Of a stretch of DNA of 64,000 bases, positions 8,252-16,113 are shown piece after piece (within the stretch, counting starts at the first letter, position 1; each line of letters starts with the position of its first letter). The notes below the pieces were generated by a model that did no database searches, was not told where the DNA came from, and was given only the letters and a program-made list of their open reading frames with translations. Location of the stretch: contig NZ_CP022423.1 in the NCBI RefSeq assembly GCF_002222655.1, positions 1,736,001 to 1,800,000 on the forward strand. Reading direction: 5' to 3'. Origin of the DNA: Vitreoscilla filiformis. Lineage in GTDB: Bacteria > Pseudomonadota > Gammaproteobacteria > Burkholderiales > Burkholderiaceae_C. The translations under genes and the position numbers were made by a program.

Positions 8252-9454
8252 TCAGCCCATCACCCGCGTCAGCACGGTGGCGAGTTGGCCGTCCAGCAGG
8301 TCAAACACCCAACTGCTGCCATCGGCGCTGGTGAAGGCGGTGTTGCTGATGGCGAACACCGCCCAGCTGCCATCCTGCGCCAGCACGGTTTCGGCCATGA
8401 ACCCCGGCGCGTTGCCCCGGTGGAACAACATCATCGTGCCGCCCAGATCGAGGCTGTCCCAGCCCAGGGCATAACGATTGGGCGCCAGCGCTCTGAGACG
8501 ACGCAGCGTGGCGGCGGGCAGCGGGGTGGTTTCACCACGCAACCCGGCGGCCAGCGTAGCCAGCCACTGGGTGTAGCTGGTGGCGGTGCAGGCGTAAAAC
8601 CCCGCCGGGGCCAGGGCGTAGCTCCAAGTTTGTTCGAGAGCGTTGGAGGTGTCGGGTGGCGTGAGCGCCCCGGGCAGGCCTTCATAGCCTTGTGGATACG
8701 TCGCGGGGCGCTCGGCCCAGCGGGTGGTGTCGATGCGCAGCCCCAGCGGCTGGGCCAATTGCTGTTGGATGAGGGCTTCAAACGGTTGGCCGCAGCGGGC
8801 CTCGGCCATCGCAGCGGCCAGCATGTAACCGGCGTTCGAATACAGGTAATGCCCCGGACGCCCCGCCGGGGCCTGACGCAGCAGCCAGCGGGCGGCGTAG
8901 CGCCGCTGCCCGGCCAGGGCGGTGGGCAACGGGTCAGGGGTGGTCAGCAGATGCTGGAAAAAACGCGCTTCCTGGGTTCCCGTGTCCGTGAACGGCGCCA
9001 GCCCACCCCGGTGGTTCAGCAGTTGCAGCAGGGTGACATCGGCGTAATCCGGCCGAGCGATGCGGGCCAAGTCGGGCAGCGCATCGAAGATGCGCGTGTC
9101 CCACGCCAACACCTGTTGTTCGACCAGCCGGGCGATGGCCATGGCCGTCATGGCCTTGCCGTTGGAGCCGAAATTGAGGAAATCGGCCGGGCGCAGCGCG
9201 GTGTTCTCACCCAAACGGCGCGTGCCAGCGGCGGCCAGGGCTTGCTGCGTGGGGGTGATCGCGCCCACCACCGCGCCGACCACGCCACCGGCCACCGATT
9301 GGCGTGCTGCGCGGCGCACGGCGTGTTCCAACTCCGTCAGCGCGGGGGCGGTCTGGGTCGATGGCGCCCCGGCCCAGGCGGTTGGTGTGGTGAGCCCCAA
9401 GGCGCCCAGTTGGGTCAGCCACTGGCGTCGGGGGATGGCGGGCGGTGTCAGCAT
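8252..9454 (-). CDS. exported serine hydrolase, beta-lactamase (class C-like) fold
   Basis: The 400-residue protein belongs to the beta-lactamase/esterase/transpeptidase-like family. It has a twin-arginine-like signal (RRQWLTQLGALGL) with a processing site near residue 28. The nucleophile motif SxxK reads SNGK near residue 93, with YSN (LYSNAGYM) near residue 200, and a HRGNAPGF segment stands in the third-motif position. AGGGAGC lies before the ATG. Members hydrolyse esters, peptides or beta-lactams; the substrate is not deducible. The upstream FmdB gene ends 69 bases before it on the same strand, so it may share the dra transcript or have its own promoter. Confidence 0.82.
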   Translation of the reverse strand: MLTPPAIPRRQWLTQLGALGLTTPTAWAGAPSTQTAPALTELEHAVRRAARQSVAGGVVGAVVGAITPTQQALAAAGTRRLGENTALRPADFLNFGSNGKAMTAMAIARLVEQQVLAWDTRIFDALPDLARIARPDYADVTLLQLLNHRGGLAPFTDTGTQEARFFQHLLTTPDPLPTALAGQRRYAARWLLRQAPAGRPGHYLYSNAGYMLAAAMAEARCGQPFEALIQQQLAQPLGLRIDTTRWAERPATYPQGYEGLPGALTPPDTSNALEQTWSYALAPAGFYACTATSYTQWLATLAAGLRGETTPLPAATLRRLRALAPNRYALGWDSLDLGGTMMLFHRGNAPGFMAETVLAQDGSWAVFAISNTAFTSADGSSWVFDLLDGQLATVLTRVMG

Positions 9455-9522
9455 GAAAAGCTCCCTGAAAGGTGATCTCCCGATTGTGGGAGTTCGACCT
9501 GAAGCTTTCCCAAAGAGGCGTG

Positions 9523-9771
9523 CTAAACGCTCTTGCCCTTGAGCAAACGCGCCTGCTCCGACGGGCTGTAATTGCTGAACGCTCCCTGCGCATGTGCCAC
9601 GCGCCGGTGCGCCATGCGGATGGCTTCGATCTTGCCCGCCGGGGCCAGGCGCGACACGATTTTGGTCAGATCGGCGCTGCCGCACGTTGGGCAGGTGGGC
9701 ACCATCTCGCCGCGCACCAGGCGTTCAAACTCGGCGTGGCAGGCGTTGCATTGGTATTCAAACAGCGGCAT
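9523..9771 (-). CDS. FmdB-family zinc-ribbon protein
   Basis: An 82-residue protein beginning MPLFEYQCNACHAEFERLV with two CxxC pairs (CNAC near residue 8 and CPTC near residue 29), the FmdB-type zinc ribbon thought to act as a small regulator. The C-terminal half (HRRVAHAQGAFSNYSPSEQ) is an extension seen in longer family members. It lies 66 bases downstream of the NifO-like gene on the same strand, so it is probably the last member of the dra operon. FmdB proteins are named after a formamidase operon, and no link to nitrogenase is established. Confidence 0.8.
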   Translation of the reverse strand: MPLFEYQCNACHAEFERLVRGEMVPTCPTCGSADLTKIVSRLAPAGKIEAIRMAHRRVAHAQGAFSNYSPSEQARLLKGKSV

Positions 9772-9837
9772 GGCAGCCTCGACAAGGAGAGTGGATCGGG
9801 ACACAACATCACACCCGCCTTGTCGGATTTGGCAACT

Positions 9838-10278
9838 TCACGCCACCGAGGGCGCCGGGGTGGCGCAGCGTTCGGTGGGAGAAGCGCAACCTTCAAGGCT
9901 GGGCTGGGCTGTGATTGCAGGATTCAGGCCCACCCAAGCGTCGATCTCGGCGGTGTCGAACCCGACGTGGCGGCTGCCGTCGTCGGCGCGTTGCATCAGC
10001 GGGCGGCGGATGAGCAGCGGCTCGGCGATGAGCAAGGCCAACGCGGTTTCGGCGTTCAGTTCTTCAGGCACCACGTCGCCATTTTTCACACGTGGCGCGG
10101 CGCGGTTGAACCACGCCGGCACCGGCAGCGGCGCCAAAAAAGCCAGCAGCGATTCCCGCGTCCACGCTTCGGCCAGCAAGCTGCGGCGCTCCAGCGTGTG
10201 GCCGGCAGCCTCCAGGGCGGCGCGCTGGCGGGCGTTGCCGCCGCAGCCGGGTTTTTCAAAGAACACAAGGTGGGTCAT
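9838..10278 (-). CDS. nitrogenase-associated ArsC/NifO-like protein
   Basis: The 146-residue protein has the thioredoxin-like ArsC/Spx fold, with MTHLVFFEKPGCGGNARQR at the N-terminus (single cysteine in PGCGGN), TRESLLAFL near residue 40 and LLIRRPLMQ near residue 88. The GCGGN variant and NPAITA tail match the nitrogenase-associated branch of the family, which includes NifO, described as affecting nitrate and molybdenum use during nitrogen fixation. True arsenate reductases have a different catalytic loop. It follows the SagB-type gene by 39 bases on the same strand, so it is probably co-transcribed with draTG. Confidence 0.8.
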   Translation of the reverse strand: MTHLVFFEKPGCGGNARQRAALEAAGHTLERRSLLAEAWTRESLLAFLAPLPVPAWFNRAAPRVKNGDVVPEELNAETALALLIAEPLLIRRPLMQRADDGSRHVGFDTAEIDAWVGLNPAITAQPSLEGCASPTERCATPAPSVA

Positions 10279-10317
10279 GGCGGGTCTCCTGGTGCATAGG
10301 AATGGGGTCTGCGGGGC

Positions 10318-12027
10318 TCACGTTGCCGGGCGGGGGGCCTGCAAATGGGCGTACGGCGGTTCAGACGCAATGCGCCCATCCTCCACCCGCCGCCCGATGG
10401 TGAAGTGGTAAACGCTTTGCAGCGCGGCACCGTGTTGGGCGTCCATGCCGCTGGCGGTGTGGGGCAGGCCGATGAGCTGGTGCAGCCCGTCGTCAAAAAA
10501 ACAGCCGATGCCGGTGCCCGCCAAGCCGGCGGCCTCGGCTTCGAGGTAGAGCACCTGGCCGATGAGGCCGGCTTCCTGCAACCGCTGGCGGTAGGCGTGG
10601 GGGGCGGGCAGGCCATCGGCGCTGCACCAGTCGTCCCATTGAGCGAGCAGGGCCACGCCCAGCATGGCATCCGAGCCCAGCGCTTGGTGACAGTTGAGCG
10701 TGCGCAGCGTGCCAGCCAGCGCCGGGTTGTCGGCTAAACGCCGTAACGGCAAACCTGCCGGCGCTTGTGGCACCTCATCCCAATCCAGCATCGCCGGTAA
10801 AACTCCGCGCAACCGCGCCAACGCCCCCGTACCGCGCCCCAACACATAAGCCCCCGCCGCCAGCCCCTCCACGCGATGCACGAACAGCAGCACCTGCACC
10901 GCCGGGGCACCGGCCAAGGCGTCAAACGGCGCCCGCTCCGGCGCCAGCGCTGCCAGCACGGGCCACAACTGCGCTGCCTCCATGCACGCCCGCGCATCAA
11001 ACCGCTGCGCACTGCGCCGCTGCCGAACCACCCGCGCCGCAACCGCTTTCCCCCCCACGCCCAGCACATCAGCTCCCTCTCCCATCTCGGGAGAGGGCGG
11101 GGGTGAGGGCATGCCCTGCGCACTCGCCCGCGCCACCTCCTCAATCACCGGCCAGCGGTACATCGGATGCGCATCCAAGCGATTCGGCTGCCCAAACCAC
11201 GCCGCCACCCGCTCCGGTGGCAACGCCCCGGCGCGGGCGGGGGCGTCGGCGGGCAGCAGCTCAAACAAACTGTCCGCATCCTCGCGTTCCGCTGCACCGA
11301 AGTCCGCATTGCGATCCAACCCCAAGCGCGCCGCCAAAGCCGGCAACGGCAAAGCCACCGGCACCAAACGCCAACCCAACAGCGCCGCCGCCACCCGCAG
11401 TGCGCCGATGGCGTGGCCCGCGTCCAACTGGCAGTAACGGAAAGCCCGCTCGCCATACTTCCAAGCCTCACGCCAATGGATGCTGGACAGCGCCACCCAC
11501 GCCCGTGCCGTCTCCCCCAAGGCCGCACGCGCCAGCGGCGCAAACGCGGCGCGGCGCTCCAGCGCGTGGGCGTGGGGGGCGTAGTGGTAAAGGCCGTCGC
11601 ACAACTCGGGATCGGTGTCCGGCAGACCGTGCAGCCAGAGCCACCCTTCCGTCGGGTGCAGGTTGCCACTGGACGGGTTGATGCGCACCGCCCAGCGATC
11701 CGGCCCGGCCTGCTTCCACGCCGCCAACGCCAAACTCAGTTCGAACAACAACCCGAGGTGAACGCGGTCCAACGGCTGCGCCGGGCGCGGCTGGGCCCAG
11801 GCCGACCACGGCGCGTCGGGCTCGGTGGCGGCGTTGGCCAAGGGCAGCGGCACCGCATCGGCCCCGATCCAGCGGCGAAACGGGCTGGGTTGCGCGTCCC
11901 AATCCAGCGTTTCGGGGCCACGGGCGTAGGCGTTCAGGTGATGTTTGGTGCGCTGGTGGTAGCCCTGCACTTGGCGCAGGGCGTCGGCCAGGGAGTCGGC
12001 GGGCGAGGGGGCGAGCGTGTCAGACAT
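10318..12027 (-). CDS. SagB-type nitroreductase-fold oxidoreductase in the dra operon
   Basis: This 569-residue protein contains two nitroreductase-like halves. The first has the family's flavin-site sequence RINPSSGNLHPTEGW near residue 120. The second has VVRQRRSAQRFD near residue 343, an NCHQALGSDAML stretch and a C-terminal GIGCFFDD / YHFTIGRR ending. This is the pattern of SagB/ThcOx-type FMN-dependent dehydrogenases in the form often annotated near nitrogen fixation genes. The start overlaps the end of draG by eight bases. Codons near 11071-11112 derive from a REP-like palindrome and encode a proline-rich linker between the halves. Substrate unknown. Oxidation of a peptide or small molecule is a guess. 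Confidence 0.75.
   Translation of the reverse strand: MSDTLAPSPADSLADALRQVQGYHQRTKHHLNAYARGPETLDWDAQPSPFRRWIGADAVPLPLANAATEPDAPWSAWAQPRPAQPLDRVHLGLLFELSLALAAWKQAGPDRWAVRINPSSGNLHPTEGWLWLHGLPDTDPELCDGLYHYAPHAHALERRAAFAPLARAALGETARAWVALSSIHWREAWKYGERAFRYCQLDAGHAIGALRVAAALLGWRLVPVALPLPALAARLGLDRNADFGAAEREDADSLFELLPADAPARAGALPPERVAAWFGQPNRLDAHPMYRWPVIEEVARASAQGMPSPPPSPEMGEGADVLGVGGKAVAARVVRQRRSAQRFDARACMEAAQLWPVLAALAPERAPFDALAGAPAVQVLLFVHRVEGLAAGAYVLGRGTGALARLRGVLPAMLDWDEVPQAPAGLPLRRLADNPALAGTLRTLNCHQALGSDAMLGVALLAQWDDWCSADGLPAPHAYRQRLQEAGLIGQVLYLEAEAAGLAGTGIGCFFDDGLHQLIGLPHTASGMDAQHGAALQSVYHFTIGRRVEDGRIASEPPYAHLQAPRPAT
11071..11112. repeat. REP-like palindromic element inside a coding sequence
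   Basis: A nine-base perfect palindrome CCCTCTCCC-ATCTC-GGGAGAGGG at 11075-11097 is followed by GGGGGTGAGGG. This is the pattern of the dispersed intergenic repeat common in Beta- and Gammaproteobacteria. It falls between the two domains of the SagB-type gene and is read in frame as a Pro/Ser/Glu linker. A related copy lies at 22619-22672. Confidence 0.7.
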
Positions 12028-12961
12028 GGGCCGGTTCCTCCGCCAGTTCACCGGCCAGGGCGAGCAGGGCGCCGGTCTGTTCGGTGATGGCCCGCACCGT
12101 GGCCGGTTGCAGCCGATCCAACCAGTGGCGCGGCAACGCACGGGCGCCGCAGTGTGCGCCCGCCAACATGCCGACGAGCGCACCGGTCGTGTCCGCATCG
12201 TCCCCCTGGTTGACCACGGCGACGATGGCCGCTTCGGCATCCGGCTGGGTGAACAGGCCATGCAGCACGGTTTGCACCGTGTCCACCACATAGGCCGTGG
12301 CGCGGCCTTTGTAGGGAGCGTAACGGAAGATCGGGTAACGCTGCACCCATGCTTCAGCCCAGCCTTGCACCTCGAACACTGAGGCGCCGCGCAGGAGCAA
12401 GCGCGTCATCTGCCCCAGGCCGAGCGTGGCCGCGTCGGACAGCGGGTTGTGGTGCGTCAGCCGCGCCTGCGCCAGCGAGAGCGATTCAAACGCCGCATCG
12501 TTCCACAGCGTGGCCAACACGGCGGGCAGGTTGCGCATCACGGCGCCGTTGCCGGCATCGCCATCGTTTTGCGGCCCGGCCAGGGTGCCTTCGTGCATGA
12601 AACGCAGGATGCCCCGGCGGCAGGTGTTGCCACAGTCCACCGGCTTGCCGCGCCACCAACCGACGTACGCTTGGCCGATGCGGCGCACCAGCGCTTCATC
12701 TCCGTGCGCCAGGGCGCGCAGCTCGGGGGCACCGCCTTGGGTGAGGGCATCGCCCAAGGCGAGGCTCATGGTGGTGTCATCGGTGACTTGGCCGCGTGCC
12801 AGTTTGAGCCAGCCGCCGCCCACCATCTCGCGGTGGGTGCCGTATTGGGCCTGGATTTCACGCGGGCGCATGAATTCCACCGTGGCGCCCAAGGCGTCGC
12901 CGATGGCCAGGCCGAGGTAGGCGCCCAGCGCCTTGTCGAACAAGCGATCCAAATCAGACAT
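12020..12961 (-). CDS. draG: ADP-ribosyl-[dinitrogen reductase] hydrolase
   Basis: DraG removes ADP-ribose from the arginine of nitrogenase Fe protein, reactivating nitrogen fixation when ammonium is used up. The 313-residue protein shows the ADP-ribosylhydrolase dinuclear-metal motifs: GDALGATVEF near residue 19, QVTDDTTMSLALGDAL near residue 54 and NQGDDADTTGALVGM near residue 250. Length fits the family. The start follows the family N-terminus LFDKALGAYLGLAIGDA. Its 5' end overlaps draT by eight bases and its 3' end overlaps the SagB-type gene by eight bases, so all three are probably one transcript. Confidence 0.95.
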   Translation of the reverse strand: MSDLDRLFDKALGAYLGLAIGDALGATVEFMRPREIQAQYGTHREMVGGGWLKLARGQVTDDTTMSLALGDALTQGGAPELRALAHGDEALVRRIGQAYVGWWRGKPVDCGNTCRRGILRFMHEGTLAGPQNDGDAGNGAVMRNLPAVLATLWNDAAFESLSLAQARLTHHNPLSDAATLGLGQMTRLLLRGASVFEVQGWAEAWVQRYPIFRYAPYKGRATAYVVDTVQTVLHGLFTQPDAEAAIVAVVNQGDDADTTGALVGMLAGAHCGARALPRHWLDRLQPATVRAITEQTGALLALAGELAEEPAHV

Positions 12962-13901
12962 AGGAAGCCTCCACTTCATAGTCGCCGCCCAGGGCCAGCA
13001 CTTCTTGCTCACCCTGCAACACCTGGCCGGGCAACATGCCGGGGGCCACCACCACTTTGGACAGGGGCACGCGGGTTTCAAACACCCAATCGCCAAAACA
13101 CGAGGCGGCCTCGCGTGAACGGCTGAACGAGGCGATGTTGTTGAGCCGAATCACACAACGCCGTTCCCGCAACCCTCCGTTGACGACCTGTTCTTCGGCG
13201 CGGGTGCTGCCACGCCAGAGGCGCAGGTGGTGATCGTCGTCGCCCTCGGGGGCCAGGCGGCCAGCGGCGCGGCGCTCGCTGGCGCGGCAACAGGTGAAAC
13301 GTGCCGGTTCGGGGGCGTAGGGCGAGCTGGGTTCGGGCAGGGCGAAGCGGCGCAACGCCCATTGGGTGTACTCGTACACCAGATCCACCTGCTGGTAAAT
13401 GCTGTTGTTGTGATAGCGGCTGGCGGTTTTTTCTTCCAGATATGTCACCCACGGCGGTGAGGGGAAGCGCCCCAAGGGGTCTTTGTGGAACAGCGGTGTC
13501 ATGCCGAATCGGCTTTCCACCCAGCCTTTGAGGACGGCGCCAGCCGGGCCGTTCGAATCCATGCCCCAGCCCTGCAACAGCTTGCGCCAGGAGCTGCGCC
13601 AACGGCGGCCTTCGGTTTCGCACAAGGTGGCGAGTTCTTGGGCGCTGGGTTTTTGCAGGCCGAAGACGATGGTGAGGTAATGGTCGAACACCTCGCCGGC
13701 TTCGCGCAGCGTGTGGGCACGGGCCAGCAGCGCAAACAGCCCTTTGTGCGAGGGCCGCACCCCCGCGATGGACAACAGCGCCGGGTGGGCGTTGAACTCC
13801 AAGCTGGTGAGCACCGGGGCGGGTACGCCGACCAAGTTGGTGCTGTACCAGTGTCGGGGGTGGGGATCAGGTGAGGGGGAATGCTCGGCCGCCAGGTTCA
13901 T
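12954..13901 (-). CDS. draT: NAD(+)-dinitrogen-reductase ADP-D-ribosyltransferase
   Basis: DraT inactivates nitrogenase Fe protein by transferring ADP-ribose from NAD to one arginine when ammonium appears or energy falls. The 315-residue protein shows the family's conserved parts: YSTNLVGVPAPVLTSLEFNAHP at residues 24-45 in overlapping blocks, SRYHNNSIYQQVDLVYEY near residue 166, and CFGDWVFETRVPLSKVV near residue 275. The start is placed at the ATG at 13901. A sigma-54 promoter ends about a dozen bases upstream of it, which would leave almost no leader. No other good start codon lies between it and the conserved STNL segment. Confidence 0.93.
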   Translation of the reverse strand: MNLAAEHSPSPDPHPRHWYSTNLVGVPAPVLTSLEFNAHPALLSIAGVRPSHKGLFALLARAHTLREAGEVFDHYLTIVFGLQKPSAQELATLCETEGRRWRSSWRKLLQGWGMDSNGPAGAVLKGWVESRFGMTPLFHKDPLGRFPSPPWVTYLEEKTASRYHNNSIYQQVDLVYEYTQWALRRFALPEPSSPYAPEPARFTCCRASERRAAGRLAPEGDDDHHLRLWRGSTRAEEQVVNGGLRERRCVIRLNNIASFSRSREAASCFGDWVFETRVPLSKVVVAPGMLPGQVLQGEQEVLALGGDYEVEASYV

Positions 13902-13913
13902 GGGCTGCGGGGC

Positions 13914-13929
13914 TGCAAGCGGTGTGCCA
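13914..13929 (-). promoter_or_regulatory. sigma-54 (RpoN) promoter upstream of draT
   Basis: On the minus strand the sequence reads TGGCAC-ACCGC-TTGCA, a full match to the -24/-12 consensus TGGCAC-N5-TTGCA with exact spacing. Such promoters need an activator such as NifA or NtrC and fit nitrogen control of draTG. The predicted start of transcription, about 12 bases past the GC of the -12 element, falls at about 13903, nearly at the draT ATG. Confidence 0.8.
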
Positions 13930-13966
13930 AGGAGTTTGGCGGAGGCGTTTGGGCGGTTTGTGGAGG

Positions 13967-13989
13967 TTGTGCCAAGTGGAGTCGCACAA
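13967..13989. promoter_or_regulatory. inverted repeat upstream of the draT sigma-54 promoter
   Basis: TTGTGC-N11-GCACAA is a perfect six-base dyad centred about 50 bases upstream of the -24 element, at the distance expected for an activator site. It contains TGT and ACA half-elements, but their spacing is 15 rather than the 10 of the canonical NifA site, so the binding protein is unclear. Confidence 0.4.
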
Positions 13990-14126
13990 CCCAACACAGG
14001 GGTTCAGCGATGCGACCTGTATGAAGTCACGCGAAGCATCAACTGGCTGCGAAAATGAGCCGCTGACCGTGCCACCATCCCCTTTGCGTAGGAGACACGG
14101 CAACCTGTGGCGTAACGTGGTTTTTC

Positions 14127-16055
14127 ATGGCGATTTTTCCCCAAGGTCTCACCCAGATCGGTGAACGATGCAACCCCGGTGAGCGCCGAACCCTGCACCA
14201 GCTCAAGCGCTGCCTGAGCGACGATTACCTGGTCTGGCACAACATCCCCATTGGCCCCCGAGCGCGGCAGCCGGATTTTGTGGTTCTCAGCCCGCGCCAG
14301 GGCGTGCTGCTGCTGGAAGTCAAAGACTGGAAAGCCACCACGCTGACCGACGCCAACCGGGACGCCGTGACCTTGAACACCGCACGCGGCACCGTCACCG
14401 AAGCTCATCCGTTGCGTCAAGCGCAGGGCTATTGCATGGAGCTTGTTCAACTCATGCAGCAAGACCCGGTGTTGATCCACAAGGAAGGCCGTTTCGCCGG
14501 CAAGCTGGTGTTTCCGTATGGCTGGGGGGCGGTGTTTTCACGCATTCGGGCGGCAGAGGTGGCCGATACCGAGTTTTTCGACATCTTCCCGCGTGAACGG
14601 GTGCTGATGGCCGACGATCTCGACGACACCCTGCCCCCCAGCGAGTTCGCCACCCGGCTGTGGGGCATGTTCACGGTGAGTTATCCGCACACCCTGAGCG
14701 CCGAGCAGCGGGATCGCATCCGCTGGCACCTGTTTCCCGAAGTGCGCATCACCCCGCGACAGCTCGATTTAGAGTGGAGCGATGCCGCCGCGCCCGACGA
14801 TGCCACCGCCACGCCCCCCGTGGCGGTGTTGCCCGACCTGCTGCACGTCATGGACTTGCAGCAAGAGCAGTTGGCGCGTTCGTTGGGCGAGGGGCACCGC
14901 GTCATCCACGGCGCGGCGGGGTCGGGCAAGACGATGATCCTGGTTTTTCGCGCTCATCAACTCGCCCAAGCGGCGCGGCCTGAGCAGCCCGTGCTGGTGC
15001 TTTGTTACAACCGCCAACTGGCCCATGCCATCGGTGCGCAACTGCACCAGCGTGGATGTGATGAACCGCACGTCCAAGTGCGTACCTTCCATGCGTGGTG
15101 CATCGACATGGCACGACAGCACCGCCTGCCCGTGCCAACGCTGGGCCTGGGTTCAGACGATTACCCCAAAGTGGTGGCCGCCGTGGCCGAGGCCCTGCGC
15201 GACGGCACAATCCCCGCAGGCCAATACACGGCGGTGCTGCTCGACGAAGCCCACGACTTGGAAAACGACTGGCTGCGCATGATGCCCACCCTCGTCAGCC
15301 CCAGCACACAAAGCCTGCTGGTGCTCTACGACGACACGCAATCGATCTACCAAAAGCAGCGCCGGCGTTTCAACTTTGCCAGCGTGGGCATCCAAGCGCG
15401 GGGGCGCACGCACACGCTCAAGATCAACTATCGGAACACGGCGGAGGTGCTGGCGCTGTCCATGCGCTGCGCCCAAAACCTGCTGCCGCCGCCGGAAGGG
15501 GAGGCCCGTGCCGGCGCCTATCCCACGCTGGAGGGCACGGCCACGGTGTTGCACACCGCCGAAGAAGCTCCGATCAGCGCCTGGGTGCGCCCCACCAGCG
15601 CCGGGCGACATGGCCCGCGCCCGGTGCTGATCGAAGCGCGCACCAAGGCCGAGGAGGCCCAACTGGTGGCCGAGCGCGTCGAAGCTGCGTTGGCGCAAAG
15701 GGGCGATGCTTCAGACATCCTCATCCTCTACCGGGCGCAATCGATGGTCGAGGCGGTGGAGCGGGCGTTGGAGAAGCGGCAGATTGCGTTTCAATCGATG
15801 ACGAGCGGGCGACGCATCAACTGGCAGCGGGCCGGCGTCAAGGTGATGACCATGCACAGCGCCAAGGGGCTGGAGTGTCCGCTGGTGTTCGTGGTCGGGT
15901 TGCAGGGCCTGCCGACGATGTACGAAAACTTCGACGAAGCCGTGCGCTTGCTGTACGTCGCCATGACACGCGCCACGCACGAGCTGGTGTTGTCGGCGTG
16001 CGGGTCGTCGGCGGTGGTGGCGCAGGTGAAGTCTGCGCTGGCACAAGAAGGGTGA
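14127..16055 (+). CDS. NERD-domain UvrD/REP-type helicase
   Basis: This 642-residue protein begins with a NERD nuclease-related domain (residues 15-110: PGERRTLHQL, QPDFVVLSPRQGVLLLEVKDWK with the D...ExK pattern). A superfamily-1 helicase follows: Walker A HGAAGSGKTMI near 268, motif II LLDEAHDLEND near 372, QSIYQKQRRRFNF, motif IV-type INYRN, then MTMHSAKGLECPLVFVVGL near 573 and YVAMTRATHELVL near 612. It probably acts on DNA ends or intermediates in repair. It is divergent from draT with about 225 bases between. Its 3' end is convergent with the Rieske gene across a large hairpin. Confidence 0.88.
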   Translation: MAIFPQGLTQIGERCNPGERRTLHQLKRCLSDDYLVWHNIPIGPRARQPDFVVLSPRQGVLLLEVKDWKATTLTDANRDAVTLNTARGTVTEAHPLRQAQGYCMELVQLMQQDPVLIHKEGRFAGKLVFPYGWGAVFSRIRAAEVADTEFFDIFPRERVLMADDLDDTLPPSEFATRLWGMFTVSYPHTLSAEQRDRIRWHLFPEVRITPRQLDLEWSDAAAPDDATATPPVAVLPDLLHVMDLQQEQLARSLGEGHRVIHGAAGSGKTMILVFRAHQLAQAARPEQPVLVLCYNRQLAHAIGAQLHQRGCDEPHVQVRTFHAWCIDMARQHRLPVPTLGLGSDDYPKVVAAVAEALRDGTIPAGQYTAVLLDEAHDLENDWLRMMPTLVSPSTQSLLVLYDDTQSIYQKQRRRFNFASVGIQARGRTHTLKINYRNTAEVLALSMRCAQNLLPPPEGEARAGAYPTLEGTATVLHTAEEAPISAWVRPTSAGRHGPRPVLIEARTKAEEAQLVAERVEAALAQRGDASDILILYRAQSMVEAVERALEKRQIAFQSMTSGRRINWQRAGVKVMTMHSAKGLECPLVFVVGLQGLPTMYENFDEAVRLLYVAMTRATHELVLSACGSSAVVAQVKSALAQEG

Positions 16056-16067
16056 GAGGGGCGCGGG

Positions 16068-16106
16068 GGCCTCAGGCACCCGTCGGGGGCACGACGGGGC
16101 GAGGCC
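16068..16106. terminator. nested hairpin between convergent genes
   Basis: GGCCTC (16068-16073) pairs with GAGGCC (16101-16106), and inside it CCCGTC pairs with GACGGG. The stem lies between the convergent helicase and Rieske genes and could end both transcripts. There is no T-tract on either side, so factor-independent termination is uncertain. Confidence 0.4.
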
Positions 16107-16113
16107 GCCAGGC

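Noticed and set aside
7694..9475. Plus-strand frame opposite the oxidoreductase remnant and hydrolase
   Set aside because: Glycine/arginine-rich antisense shadow; the minus-strand hydrolase has a signal peptide, SxxK motif and ribosome binding site.
13969..13974. Second GTGCCA upstream of draT
   Set aside because: It matches the -24 half only; there is no TTGCA at the required spacing, unlike the element at 13914-13929.
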